Shown here: positions 8,604-16,883 of the stretch, in pieces
How the letters are laid out: each line of letters opens with the position of its first letter
Numbering within the stretch: position 1 is the first letter of the stretch
Program-made: the position numbers and the translations under genes
The notes under the pieces: generated by a model
What the model was told of the DNA's origin: nothing
The model's input: only the letters and a program-made list of their open reading frames with translations
The model's database searches: none
From: Nitratireductor aestuarii
Lineage (GTDB): Bacteria > Pseudomonadota > Alphaproteobacteria > Rhizobiales > Rhizobiaceae
Length of the DNA stretch: 64,000 nt
Assembly: GCF_014641695.1 (NCBI RefSeq)
Contig: NZ_BMIF01000016.1
Coordinates: 18,047-82,046 of the forward strand
Direction of reading: 5' to 3'

Positions 8604-9605
8604 ATGCATAACGCACTGAAGCGTATTGGTATTGATTGGTACATGTTGGCCCTCATCGGGTGCGTCCTGCTCGCATCCTTCGTGCCGGCACGCGGTGATT
8701 TCGCGAGTGTGCTTTCCAGCGTAACCTATTGGGCGGTTGCACTTCTCTTCTTCCTCTATGGTGCGAAGCTCTCCACCGCCACCATCACGCAGGGCCTGAC
8801 CAACTGGCGCCTGCAGGCGCTTTGCCTGCTTTGCACCTTTGCCCTGTTCCCGCTGCTGACGATCGTGGGAAGCCCGATCACGTCAAGCCTGGTGCCGGGC
8901 GCCGTTGCCGTGGGCTTCCTCTACATCGGTTGCCTGCCATCGACGGTTCAGAGCTCGATTGCCTTCACGTCCGTCTCGAACGGCAACGTTGCCGGCGCGA
9001 TCTGCGCGGCCTCGCTTTCGAACCTGCTTGGCGTGGTGCTTTCGCCGCTGCTGCTTTCGTTGCTGATCGTCACGCATTCCGATGTTTCCATCGACCCTTC
9101 GGCCATCTGGAAGATCTGCCAGCAGATCCTGCTACCCTTCGTGGTAGGTCAGCTCTGCCGTCCGCTTCTTTCCGGCTTCCTGAACCGCCACAAGCTGCCC
9201 ACGATGATCGTCGACCGTGGTTCGATCCTGCTCATCGTCTATGCCGCCTTCTCGGCCGGCGTGGTGAACGGTATCTGGCAGGTGATTTCGGTTGAGGGCC
9301 TCGCGATCATCATTGGTCTCTGTGCTGTGCTGCTGGCGATCGTCATGGGCATCTCGCTTGCCGCTGGCAAGGGAACCGGCATGCCGCGCGAAGACCGCCT
9401 GGCGCTGCTCTACGTCGGTTCGACCAAGAGCCTCGCAACCGGTCTTCCGATGGCGGGCATTCTCTTCCACGGCGAGGATATCTCGCTCATCGTTCTGCCG
9501 CTAATGGTGTTCCATCTGATGCAGCTGATGGTTTGCGCTGTGATTTCACAGCGCGCCTCGGCCGCTCAGCTGAAGGCCAAGGCTCAACCCGCTCCGGGCG
9601 AGTAA
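8604..9605 (+). CDS. bile acid:sodium symporter family (SBF-like) transporter
   Basis: This is a 333-residue integral membrane protein with about nine or ten hydrophobic helices and short loops. Seen: LLFFLYGAKLSTATITQGLTNWR near residues 46-68 and GCLPSTVQSSIAFTSVSNGNVAGAICAASLSN near 109-140, both features of the SBF-like (YfeH/P7 type) family, plus STKSLATGLPMAG near 271-283. Known: the family moves organic anions with sodium. The in vivo substrate is not known from the sequence. It may be co-regulated with the preceding oxidoreductase and GntR genes (189-base gap). It converges with the broken GST gene. Confidence 0.87.
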   Translation: MHNALKRIGIDWYMLALIGCVLLASFVPARGDFASVLSSVTYWAVALLFFLYGAKLSTATITQGLTNWRLQALCLLCTFALFPLLTIVGSPITSSLVPGAVAVGFLYIGCLPSTVQSSIAFTSVSNGNVAGAICAASLSNLLGVVLSPLLLSLLIVTHSDVSIDPSAIWKICQQILLPFVVGQLCRPLLSGFLNRHKLPTMIVDRGSILLIVYAAFSAGVVNGIWQVISVEGLAIIIGLCAVLLAIVMGISLAAGKGTGMPREDRLALLYVGSTKSLATGLPMAGILFHGEDISLIVLPLMVFHLMQLMVCAVISQRASAAQLKAKAQPAPGE

Positions 9606-9632
9606 CCCGGCTTGGCTCGCTGGTGAGGTGGC

Positions 9633-10330
9633 TCAGCTGGCCACCTTGCGCAGCGCGCGTTCGATCTGTCCGCCGCAATAGTCATCGCCGTATTCTTCGT
9701 GCGCCTTCTCGGCCAGATCGCGAAGAGAGGGAAGCGCGGCGACGCGTCTGCTGAGAGCTGCCGTGGTCGGCGCGGCTTCCTCGAGGATTGCGGCGATCTT
9801 TTCGAACCGCTCCGTCATCGTTGACCAGAGCGTTGCAGTGATCACGTCGGCGATGCCCGGCTCATCACCGCCAAGAAGGAAACCTTCTTCTGGCCCAAGC
9901 CCGTTCCGGCGGCCGATTTCTTCCCAGAACGACATCCATTTCTTCAGCCGTGGCACGAACTCGTCCCACTTCTCTTGCGTCCACATCTGCTGCCCGCCCT
10001 GAAGCGTGATCTCGTCGATGACGTCATTGGCGTCGTTGACGATCTTGATCGTCAGCGCCTTCTGTACAGGGTCATTCGGCAGAAGGTCAGCGTCTCGCCC
10101 AGATAGAGGATGATGGCGGGCATCTGCGAGATGGCCGCGTCATTGCCGTGATCGACGAGCAAGGGCGGTCCCATGAAGGGGATCGGCAGGTCCTCGACAG
10201 GACTGCTCATCAGCCTGACGATCTCATCATCGCCAGGTTCTTCCCAGCTCTTTCCAGCAAAGGCCAGTACGGCACGCACGAACTGTCCCCGGAAGGGGAC
10301 GGACCAGTAGTAGAGCGTATAGTCCGACAT
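9633..10330 (-). pseudogene. glutathione S-transferase, broken by a one-base frameshift
   Basis: The first 77 or so codons (from ATG at 10330) encode a GST N-terminal thioredoxin-like domain (YTLYYWSVPFRGQFVRAVL at the start, AAISQMPAIILYLGETL at the end). The frame then runs into garbage and a stop at 10052. In the neighbouring frame, translation resumes without a gap (LLPNDPVQKALTIKIVND) and continues through a GST C-terminal helical domain to the stop at 9633. The break maps to about 10083-10091, where one base is missing relative to an intact gene. Restored length would be about 232 residues, normal for GSTs. Either a real pseudogene or a sequencing deletion fits. Confidence 0.85.
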
Positions 10331-10456
10331 GGGATCGGCATTCCTTCTGTCGTGTGAACATCAGCGGACAACGCCCGCGCCGGGCTCTGGTTCACATCGG
10401 TATGCCCACGGAACCGAGGCGCCATGCTGGTTCGGCGCCCAACCGCCATCGCGGTT

Positions 10457-10484
10457 ATAGCTGCTATCGATATGGGGCTATAGC
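10457..10484. promoter_or_regulatory. TATAGC/GCTATA dyads upstream of the second tctB-tctA operon
   Basis: There are two palindromes: ATAGC-T-GCTAT at 10457-10467 and GCTATAGC at 10477-10484, 84-111 bases upstream of the tctB start. The first is identical in its 11 bases to the dyad upstream of the aldehyde dehydrogenase at 25071-25081. Size and symmetry suit a LysR-type binding site. The LysR gene at 25180-26127 is the likely binder by linkage; that is an inference. Confidence 0.5.
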
Positions 10485-10567
10485 GCTGAGAGACCCCACC
10501 TATAAGATGTGCCCATACAAACAATGATCCGGAAGTGCCGCGTCGGATCGAAAAAGGGGAATGGCAC

Positions 10568-11017
10568 ATGAGTCTATGGACTTCCCGTGATTTTGTCGGG
10601 GGAGGCGCCCTGATAGGGCTTGGCCTCTTCGTCTCAGCCTACAGCTATCAAACCATGCCGCTTGGAACCATCAGCCGGATGGGACCCGGGCTGATGCCTT
10701 TCAGCCTCGGATGGTTGCTCACCGGCTTTGGCGCCATCATCGCTGCGGGCAGCATTGCAAACAGGGTACAGATCGAAAAGTTCGAGTGGCGCAACTTCCT
10801 GTGTGTCGTCGGCGCGATCATCGTCTTTTCACTCGTTGCCCGACCGCTGGGTATGGCGCCTGCCGTGGCCTGCGTGCTGGTTCTCGCGAGCCTCGCTGAA
10901 CTGAAAATGACCAAGGTTCAGTTCCTTGCGTTGCTCGTCGCGCTGCCGACGCTCTGCTACCTCGCCTTCTCGGTCGGTCTCGGCGTTCCGCTTCCTCTCT
11001 TCAAGTGGCCTTTCTGA
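10568..11017 (+). CDS. tctB: TTT small permease (TctB family), second copy
   Basis: This is a 149-residue protein with four hydrophobic segments. The N-terminal ALIGLGLFVSAYSYQTMPLG and the following RMGPGLMPFSLGWLL are typical of TctB. The start at 10568 has AAGGGGA 7-8 bases upstream. Its stop codon overlaps the tctA start (TGATG at 11015-11019). There is no tctC in this operon; the nearest orphan is at 20671-21696. Inferred: this pair works with that binding protein. Confidence 0.87.
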   Translation: MSLWTSRDFVGGGALIGLGLFVSAYSYQTMPLGTISRMGPGLMPFSLGWLLTGFGAIIAAGSIANRVQIEKFEWRNFLCVVGAIIVFSLVARPLGMAPAVACVLVLASLAELKMTKVQFLALLVALPTLCYLAFSVGLGVPLPLFKWPF

Positions 11018-12546
11018 TGAGCTTCGCGGATAATATTGCCCTAGGGCTCAGTGTCGCCTTCTCCGGCACTAACCTTCTCTACTGCTTCATCGGCGTGTTT
11101 CTGGGAACGCTGTTCGGAGTCATTCCGGGCATCGGCGCCTTGTCCGCCATGTCGCTCCTGTTTCCGCTGACCTTCTACCTAGAACCCACGACAGCGCTCA
11201 TCATGCTGGCGGGCATCTGGTACGGCACGGCCTACGGCGGCAGCACGGCCGCAATCCTGCTGAACCTCCCGGGATCGGCTTCCAGTGCGGCAACCACGTT
11301 CGACGGCTACCCGATGTCCCGGCAGGGACGTGGCGGCATCGCGCTGATGATGGTGACGATCGGCTCCTTCGTTGGCGGCTCGGTCGGCATCATCCTGATG
11401 ACGGTTTTCTCGCCGGCAATCGCCAAATTCGCGCTGTCGTTCCAGTCGCCCGAATATTTCGCGATCATCGTGCTTGGCCTGATAGCCTGTTCGGCCATCA
11501 CCGAAGGCTCGGCGACCAAGAGCTTCTCCATGATCATCCTGGGCCTGCTCATCGGCACCGTCGGTCTCGACATGTACACCGCCGTGCCGCGCTTTACCTT
11601 CGGCATCGTGCACCTGGACGACGGCTTTGCGCTGACGGCGCTTGCCATGGGTCTCTTCGGCGTCTCGGAAATTCTCTACAGCATCGGCCGCGTGGACATT
11701 AAGGCCGTGGACAAGTCCGCAGCCAAGTGGAGCGCGATGCGCCCGACGCGCGAGGATTGGCGCCGCTCCTGGGGTCCCATGTTCCGCGGCAGCTGGATCG
11801 GTTCGTTCTTCGGTGCGATGCCGGGAACCGGTCCGTCGATTGCAGCCTTCGTTTCCTATGCGGTGGAGAAGCGCATTTCGCGCCATCCCGAGCAGTTCGG
11901 CAAGGGCGCGATCGAAGGTGTCGTGGCGCCTGAGACTGCCAACAATGCCGCCGACCAGACCTCGTTCATCCCCACCATGGCGCTCGGCGTGCCGGGCAGT
12001 GCCAGCATGGCGCTTATGCTGGGCGTGCTCATGATGCATGGCATCATGCCTGGGCCGCAGCTGATCACGGAACAGCCGGGCATGTTCTGGGGCCTCGTGA
12101 TGAGCTTCTGGATCGGCAACGTACTGCTGGTGATCCTGAACCTGCCGATGATCGGCCTCTGGGTCCGGATGCTGCTTGTCCCCTATCACATCCTCTATCC
12201 CATCGTGCTGATCTTCATCTGCATCGGCATGTTCACCGTGAACAACAACGTGTTCGATCTCTGGATCGTGGCGGGCTTCGGTATCCTCGGCTACGTGATG
12301 AAGCTCACGGACTTCCCGGCGCCGCCACTGCTGGTCGGCTTTGTCCTCGGTCCGCTGCTGGAAGAGCATTTCCGCCGCTCCATGCTGCTCGCCCGCGGCA
12401 ATCCCGAGATCTTCATCAACCGTCCGATCAGCGCCACGATCATGGTCTGCTCACTCCTCCTGTTCGTCTGGAGCGTCTATGCCAGCGTGCGTCACTCGCG
12501 AAAGTCGCGCATGTCGCAGCAGGAGGCGGCACTGGAACAGGGCTAG
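11017..12546 (+). CDS. tctA: TTT large permease (TctA family), second copy
   Basis: This is a 509-residue polytopic membrane protein. Seen: the TctA signature in the first 100 residues (FGVIPGIGALSAMSLLFPLT and YGTAYGGSTAAILLNLPGS), the GAMPGTGPSIAAF segment, and APETANNAADQTSFIPTMALG. The start at 11017 is preferred because it overlaps the tctB stop. It differs clearly in sequence from the copy at 3026-4546, so it is a separate transporter and not a recent duplication. The next gene, MmgE/PrpD, begins 73 bases later after a small hairpin, so the transporter and catabolic genes are probably co-transcribed. Confidence 0.92.
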   Translation: MSFADNIALGLSVAFSGTNLLYCFIGVFLGTLFGVIPGIGALSAMSLLFPLTFYLEPTTALIMLAGIWYGTAYGGSTAAILLNLPGSASSAATTFDGYPMSRQGRGGIALMMVTIGSFVGGSVGIILMTVFSPAIAKFALSFQSPEYFAIIVLGLIACSAITEGSATKSFSMIILGLLIGTVGLDMYTAVPRFTFGIVHLDDGFALTALAMGLFGVSEILYSIGRVDIKAVDKSAAKWSAMRPTREDWRRSWGPMFRGSWIGSFFGAMPGTGPSIAAFVSYAVEKRISRHPEQFGKGAIEGVVAPETANNAADQTSFIPTMALGVPGSASMALMLGVLMMHGIMPGPQLITEQPGMFWGLVMSFWIGNVLLVILNLPMIGLWVRMLLVPYHILYPIVLIFICIGMFTVNNNVFDLWIVAGFGILGYVMKLTDFPAPPLLVGFVLGPLLEEHFRRSMLLARGNPEIFINRPISATIMVCSLLLFVWSVYASVRHSRKSRMSQQEAALEQG

Positions 12547-12558
12547 GCTCATAAGCGG

Positions 12559-12575
12559 CGGGCCGAAACGGCCCG
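12559..12575. other. intercistronic hairpin after tctA
   Basis: A 6-bp stem, CGGGCC / GGCCCG with loop GAAAC, lies 13 bases after the tctA stop. No T run follows. It is probably a transcript-processing or stabilising element within the operon rather than a terminator. Confidence 0.3.
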
Positions 12576-12619
12576 TCACTTTCCCCAACAATTCTCCAAA
12601 ATTCGGAAGGAACGAACGT

Positions 12620-14098
12620 ATGGCTGCTCAACTTGCTGCGGCTTCAGAAAACCCATGGGCTCACCTCAGCGGCCTGACCAATGCCGCCGTGGAATTCATC
12701 ACGAGCCACAAGTTTGAGGACATTTCGCCGGAACTCCTCCAACTGACCCGCCGCTGCATGCTGGACGGCGTATCCGTGATGCTGGCCGGTACGGCAGAGC
12801 CGGGCATGGTTCCACTGCTCTCCCACGTGAAGGAACAGGGCGGCACTGAGCAGGCGCGCCTGCTTGGCTATGGCGACTACAGGCTTCCGGCTCCCGCTGC
12901 CGCGCTCTGGATCGGCACGGCCGGTCACGCCATGGACTGGGATGACACGCAGTTGGCCGAGGGCCCGGGCCGCCCTTACGGTCTGCTGATGCACCCGACG
13001 GTGCCGCCGCTTGCCGCCACCATGGCTCTGACCGATATGGCAGCCCGTGCACAGGGTAGACCGGTTGACGGCAAGCAGTTCCTCACGGCCTACAGCGCTG
13101 GCTTCGAAGTCGGCTGCAAGATCGCCGAGGCGATTTCGCCTGATCATTACATGCGCGGTTTCCACACGTCCGGCACCATCGGCACCTTCGCGGCTGCCGC
13201 TGCTGCCGCTCACCTGCTCGGCCTCACCAAGGACCAGACGGCCCGGGCGCTCGGCATGGCCGGCTCCATGGCAGCAGGCATCCGCGCCAACTTCGGCACC
13301 ATGACCAAGCCCATGCATGTCGGACGCGCCGCTGAAAATGGCGTCACCGCAGCATTGCTCGCCCGTCACGGCTTCACGGCCAACACGGAAGCGCTCGATG
13401 GCCGCTGGGGTTATATCGCGATCGCAGGCCCTGGCGGCGAGCCCGCCCTGGTGCGCGACCGCTTCGGTGCCCCCCATACCATGCTGAGCCCCGGCGTCAG
13501 CATCAAGCCATACCCGTCGGGCGTTCTGACCCATCCGAGCATGGACGCGCTTCTGTTCCTGATGCGCGACGAGGGCCTGAAGGCTGAAGACGTCGAGTCC
13601 GTGCGCCTGCGCGCAGGATCCAACGTACTGGGCCCGATCCGCTTCCGCATCGCCAAGACGGAGCTCGAGGGCAAGTTCTCCTTCGCCTTCCTCTTGTCTG
13701 CGATCATCCTGCGTGGCGCTGCCGGCAAGCAGGAGTTCACCGACGCCTTCGTGGCTTCGCCCGAGTGCCAGGATATGCAACAGAGGGTCGAGACCATGTT
13801 CGATCCGGAGATCGAGGCGATGGGCTGGGATCGCATCCGCTCCTGCGTCGAGGTCACCACCCGCGACGGTCGTGTTCTGACCCGCTGGGCCGACGAGAAC
13901 TACCGCGGCAGCCCGCATAATCCGCTTTCGGATGAAGAGCTGGGTGGCAAGTTCAAGAACTGCGCGGCCGGGCTTCTTTCGGAGGAACGTCAGCAGGAGG
14001 TTCTGAACCGTGTCTTCGCGTTTGAGCAGGAAGCGGATGCTGCCAGCATCTTCGATCTCCTGCGGTGGAACGACGGGACAGCAACGCCCTCGCACTAA
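12620..14098 (+). CDS. MmgE/PrpD family protein
   Basis: This is a 492-residue cytoplasmic enzyme of the MmgE/PrpD (2-methylcitrate dehydratase/cis-aconitate decarboxylase) fold. Seen: an N-terminal helical domain with GHAMDWDDTQ near residue 110, the segment GFHTSGTIGTFAAAAAAAHLLGL, and AGIRANFGTMTKPMHVGRAAENG, a conserved active-site region of the family. IKPYPSGVLTHPSMDA marks the C-terminal part. The start at 12620 has AAGGAACGA upstream; longer in-frame extensions overlap tctA and look non-coding. Known: members dehydrate, decarboxylate or isomerise polycarboxylates. Inferred: it acts on the acid imported by TctBA or on a catabolic intermediate. Confidence 0.9.
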   Translation: MAAQLAAASENPWAHLSGLTNAAVEFITSHKFEDISPELLQLTRRCMLDGVSVMLAGTAEPGMVPLLSHVKEQGGTEQARLLGYGDYRLPAPAAALWIGTAGHAMDWDDTQLAEGPGRPYGLLMHPTVPPLAATMALTDMAARAQGRPVDGKQFLTAYSAGFEVGCKIAEAISPDHYMRGFHTSGTIGTFAAAAAAAHLLGLTKDQTARALGMAGSMAAGIRANFGTMTKPMHVGRAAENGVTAALLARHGFTANTEALDGRWGYIAIAGPGGEPALVRDRFGAPHTMLSPGVSIKPYPSGVLTHPSMDALLFLMRDEGLKAEDVESVRLRAGSNVLGPIRFRIAKTELEGKFSFAFLLSAIILRGAAGKQEFTDAFVASPECQDMQQRVETMFDPEIEAMGWDRIRSCVEVTTRDGRVLTRWADENYRGSPHNPLSDEELGGKFKNCAAGLLSEERQQEVLNRVFAFEQEADAASIFDLLRWNDGTATPSH

Positions 14099-14148
14099 AT
14101 GGCAGAGAAGCCCCGGGCGGCATCCGTGCCGCCCAATGAACTGCACTC

Positions 14149-15234
14149 TTGCTGGCGTATCGAACCTTGCTGCAGAAGAGCCCATCACCACCTTCCAAGA
14201 TCCTGCAAGGCCTCGCTGTCTATCCGCTGGCGCTGCTGCTGGGCTTCATCCTCGACCTCATGGCAGTGCCTCTGTCCTGGATGATCGGGGCCATGTTCGC
14301 GGCAGGGTCGATGCTGGTGGCGCAGCAGCCGGTGAAGATGATGCCGGGGTCGCGCCAGTTGGCCCAGATGGTGGTTGCAGGCAGCGTCGGCTTGAGCTTC
14401 AACGAAGAGGCGCTGCTTGCTGCCCTGGCGGTCTTTGCACCGATGGTGGCTGCAACGCTGCTGGGGATCGTCTGCAGCTATATCGCGGCGCGCATCCTCG
14501 TCCGGATCACCGGCCTGCCCATCATTACCGCAATGCTTGCGGCGCTGTCGGTCGGGCCGGTTGAAAGCGCGGTGCTCGCCATGCGCCACGGCGCTTCGCC
14601 AACCCCCGTGATCTTCTCGCAGAGTCTGCGGATCATGCTGATCATCGTGATCCTCCCGCCGCTGATCGTGTGGTCCGGCTCGAACGTCGGGGATCCTTCT
14701 CTCGCGCTTCGGTCGGTTGAATGGAATGTGGTGGGCACCCTGGCGTTCCTGCTGCTCGGGACGGCGGCATCGTTTGCGAGCGTCCGGCTCCACCTGCCAA
14801 ACCCGTATTTCATGGGGCCCTTGATCGCCGGTATTAGCTGCCGGCTCCTGGACGTTCCCGTCACCGCTTATCCATACTGGGCACTGACGCTCGCCCAAAT
14901 GCTCCTCGGCATCTGGCTTGGCGCTTCGCTCGACCGCAATTTCCTGAAGACCACGCCACGCACGCTGTGGGGTTTGCTTGCCTCGATCTCCGTCCTCCTT
15001 TGCCTGAGCGCACTGGTCGGATTGGGTCTCTACCTCTGGGTGGGAATCCCATGGGAGGTTGCGCTCCTTGCAACGGCGCCTGGCGGCGTCGCGGAAATGG
15101 CGCTGACGGCAAAGATCCTCCAGCAGGGTGTAGCTATCGTCATCAGCTTTCACCTGACGCGGATATTCATCCTGCAGCTGATATCGCCGCTGATCGTCCG
15201 CTGGCTCTCTAAGAGGCACCCGGTCGATGCATAG
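14149..15234 (+). CDS. AbrB-family integral membrane protein
   Basis: This protein of about 361 residues has ten or so hydrophobic helices in two similar halves, matching the AbrB membrane family (often mislabelled putative ammonia monooxygenase or transcriptional regulator). Seen: PLSWMIGAMFAAGS in the first half and NPYFMGPLIAGISCRLL in the second, the duplicated family motif, and SVGPVESAVLAMRHGASPTPVIFSQSLR between them. No ATG fits; TTG at 14149 is the most upstream start and no good ribosome site is visible, so the start is uncertain. Function is unproven; its place among transport and catabolic genes suggests a transporter. Confidence 0.8.
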   Translation: MLAYRTLLQKSPSPPSKILQGLAVYPLALLLGFILDLMAVPLSWMIGAMFAAGSMLVAQQPVKMMPGSRQLAQMVVAGSVGLSFNEEALLAALAVFAPMVAATLLGIVCSYIAARILVRITGLPIITAMLAALSVGPVESAVLAMRHGASPTPVIFSQSLRIMLIIVILPPLIVWSGSNVGDPSLALRSVEWNVVGTLAFLLLGTAASFASVRLHLPNPYFMGPLIAGISCRLLDVPVTAYPYWALTLAQMLLGIWLGASLDRNFLKTTPRTLWGLLASISVLLCLSALVGLGLYLWVGIPWEVALLATAPGGVAEMALTAKILQQGVAIVISFHLTRIFILQLISPLIVRWLSKRHPVDA

Positions 15235-15268
15235 ATCTCTTCACAAAGGGCACGGGCGATCATGCCAA

Positions 15269-15278
15269 GTCGGTATAG
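15269..15278. promoter_or_regulatory. GTCGGTATAG operator motif upstream of the 15.4-20.6 kb operon
   Basis: This exact 10-mer also occurs at 25065-25074 and 45908-45917, each time in a promoter region 60-105 bases upstream of the first gene of an operon. Here it is followed by CAGGTAGGCTA, a weaker inverted half. It is 94-103 bases upstream of the isochorismatase start at 15372. Probably a LysR-type site. Confidence 0.45.
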
Positions 15279-15371
15279 CAGGTAGGCTAAGCCAAGGGGC
15301 AGCAGCGTCCGGATGCCTAAGCTACAAATCAACTCAGACGATCAACATCGTGTGCATTTGAAAGGTTGTTC

Positions 15372-16031
15372 ATGGAACCCTCAATGTTCTTAACGCCCGA
15401 GGAAACGCTTGAAGCCTCACACACGGCCTTGCTGATCGTGGACATGCAGAAGGACTTCTGCACGCCAGGTTTCGGGGCCGAGAAGGCGGGGCGTGATCTC
15501 ACCATGGCTCGCGGGGTTATCCCGGCAATTGCCGAGCTGCTGGAAGGCGCACGCAAGGCGGGCGTCCTGGTCGCCCATGTTGGCTTTTCCACCGCACCCG
15601 ATCATCGGAGCGACTCCGGCTCCTGGCTGGCACAGCGCCGCCGCGCGACCGCCTCGTCGGACTCGCTCTGCATCACCGGCACAGAGGGCGAGGAGTTCAT
15701 CGATGAACTTGCGCCATTGCCCAATGAATACATCATCCGCAAACGCCGCTACAGCGCCTTCACCGGAACCGATCTCGATCTCATTCTGCGCGCGCGTCGC
15801 ATCGAGACGGTCATCGTCACCGGCGTTTCAACCAATGCCTGCGTCGAGACCACTGCACGCGCGGCCTTCGAGCTTGGCTACTATCTCGCCGTGCCGACCG
15901 ATTGCTGCGGGTCGTGGAACCGCGACCTGCACGAGGCAACGCTGGCCAACGTGCGTCACCGGTTCGGCATTACGCCGACCCGCGCCGAAATCCTGAAAAT
16001 CTGGCAGCCGCAAGCTGCCCTTGCTGTCTAA
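15372..16031 (+). CDS. isochorismatase-family cysteine amidohydrolase
   Basis: This is a 219-residue cytoplasmic hydrolase of the isochorismatase/N-carbamoylsarcosine amidase fold. Seen: the complete catalytic triad of the family, with Asp24 in LLIVDMQKDF, Lys124 in IIRKRRYSAF and Cys157 in GVSTNACVETT, together with the cis-peptide VST region. The start at 15372 has AAAGG just upstream; an in-frame TTG six bases earlier and an ATG at 15384 are alternatives. Known: members hydrolyse C-N bonds of ureido acids, maleamate or nicotinamide. It is first in a plus-strand run of six genes (15372-20587), so it is a likely entry or ring-opened-product hydrolase. Confidence 0.9.
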   Translation: MEPSMFLTPEETLEASHTALLIVDMQKDFCTPGFGAEKAGRDLTMARGVIPAIAELLEGARKAGVLVAHVGFSTAPDHRSDSGSWLAQRRRATASSDSLCITGTEGEEFIDELAPLPNEYIIRKRRYSAFTGTDLDLILRARRIETVIVTGVSTNACVETTARAAFELGYYLAVPTDCCGSWNRDLHEATLANVRHRFGITPTRAEILKIWQPQAALAV

Positions 16032-16045
16032 GAGAGGATCTGCCG

Positions 16046-16834
16046 ATGGATCTGGGTCTTGCCGGTCGTCTCGTCTGTGTCGTCGGAGCTTCCAAGGGTA
16101 TCGGAGCGGCAAGCGCCCGCGCCCTTGCCTCGGAGGGCGCGCGCGTCGTGCTGATGGCGCGTGATGCCTCGAGCCTTAATGCCTTGCGCGACGAAATCGC
16201 AACTGCAGGCGGAGAGGCGATGGCCATGCAGGTCGATGCGCTGGATAGCGCGAGTGTCGATCAAGCCTTCTCACGGCTGGAGGCGGAGTACGGCGCGCTC
16301 GACGCATGCGTGATCAGCGTCGGTGCCGCCCAGGGCGGCTTGATGTGGGAGCTTTCCGATCAGGTCTGGCAGGAGGCGCTCGACCTCAAGTTCATGGGGC
16401 TGGTGCGTGTGCTACGCGCAATAGCGCCGCGCATGCAGGCGCGCAAGCGCGGCCGTATCGTCGCCGTGGTCGGCAACAACGGCCGTCAGCCGGGCGCCCG
16501 CATGATCCCTGGTTCCGCAGCCAATGCAGCCTGTCTCGCGCTGGTGCGCGGGCTTGCTGAAGAACTGGCGCCTTCCGGCGTGTCGCTCAACGCGCTGAAC
16601 CCCGGGCCAACGCGGACGGACCGCTGGGACCGGTTGATCTCCAACCTGGCCGCAGGCTCCAATACGTCGCGCGAGGAGGTCGAAGCCCGTCAGCTGAGCA
16701 CGATGCCACGAGGCCGTATCGCGGAAGCAGACGAGATGGGCAAGCTTGCAGCAATTCTCTGCTCCGACCTTGTGGACATGATGACCGGATCGGCCCTGAC
16801 CGCCGACGGCGGCGCCACGAAGGGCCTGCCATGA
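16046..16834 (+). CDS. SDR-family oxidoreductase with atypical active site
   Basis: This is a 262-residue Rossmann-fold protein of the classical short-chain dehydrogenase type. Seen: the cofactor motif GASKGIGAASA near residues 12-22, an aspartate-containing DALDSASVD turn, and the C-terminal LNPGPTRTDR after the active site. The expected YxxxK is absent. The aligned segment reads GARMIPGSAANAACLAL, with neither the Tyr nor the Lys. A related SDR subgroup has the pattern YIAGAAGNAAL, which keeps the Tyr but lacks the Lys; here Met replaces that Tyr. Inferred: a non-canonical reaction, or a binding or non-redox role. GAGAGGA precedes the ATG at 16046. Confidence 0.82.
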   Translation: MDLGLAGRLVCVVGASKGIGAASARALASEGARVVLMARDASSLNALRDEIATAGGEAMAMQVDALDSASVDQAFSRLEAEYGALDACVISVGAAQGGLMWELSDQVWQEALDLKFMGLVRVLRAIAPRMQARKRGRIVAVVGNNGRQPGARMIPGSAANAACLALVRGLAEELAPSGVSLNALNPGPTRTDRWDRLISNLAAGSNTSREEVEARQLSTMPRGRIAEADEMGKLAAILCSDLVDMMTGSALTADGGATKGLP

Positions 16835-16883
16835 GGAGCCTCGCTACCTACGGAACTTCAGGAAATCTCAGATCAGACCGTCT

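Noticed and set aside
11179..12369. 396-codon minus-strand frame opposite tctA
   Set aside because: It is His/Asp/Glu-rich antisense of a membrane protein, with no domain.
12644..14191. 515-codon minus-strand frame opposite MmgE/PrpD
   Set aside because: The plus-strand MmgE/PrpD motifs are clear; this is a shadow.
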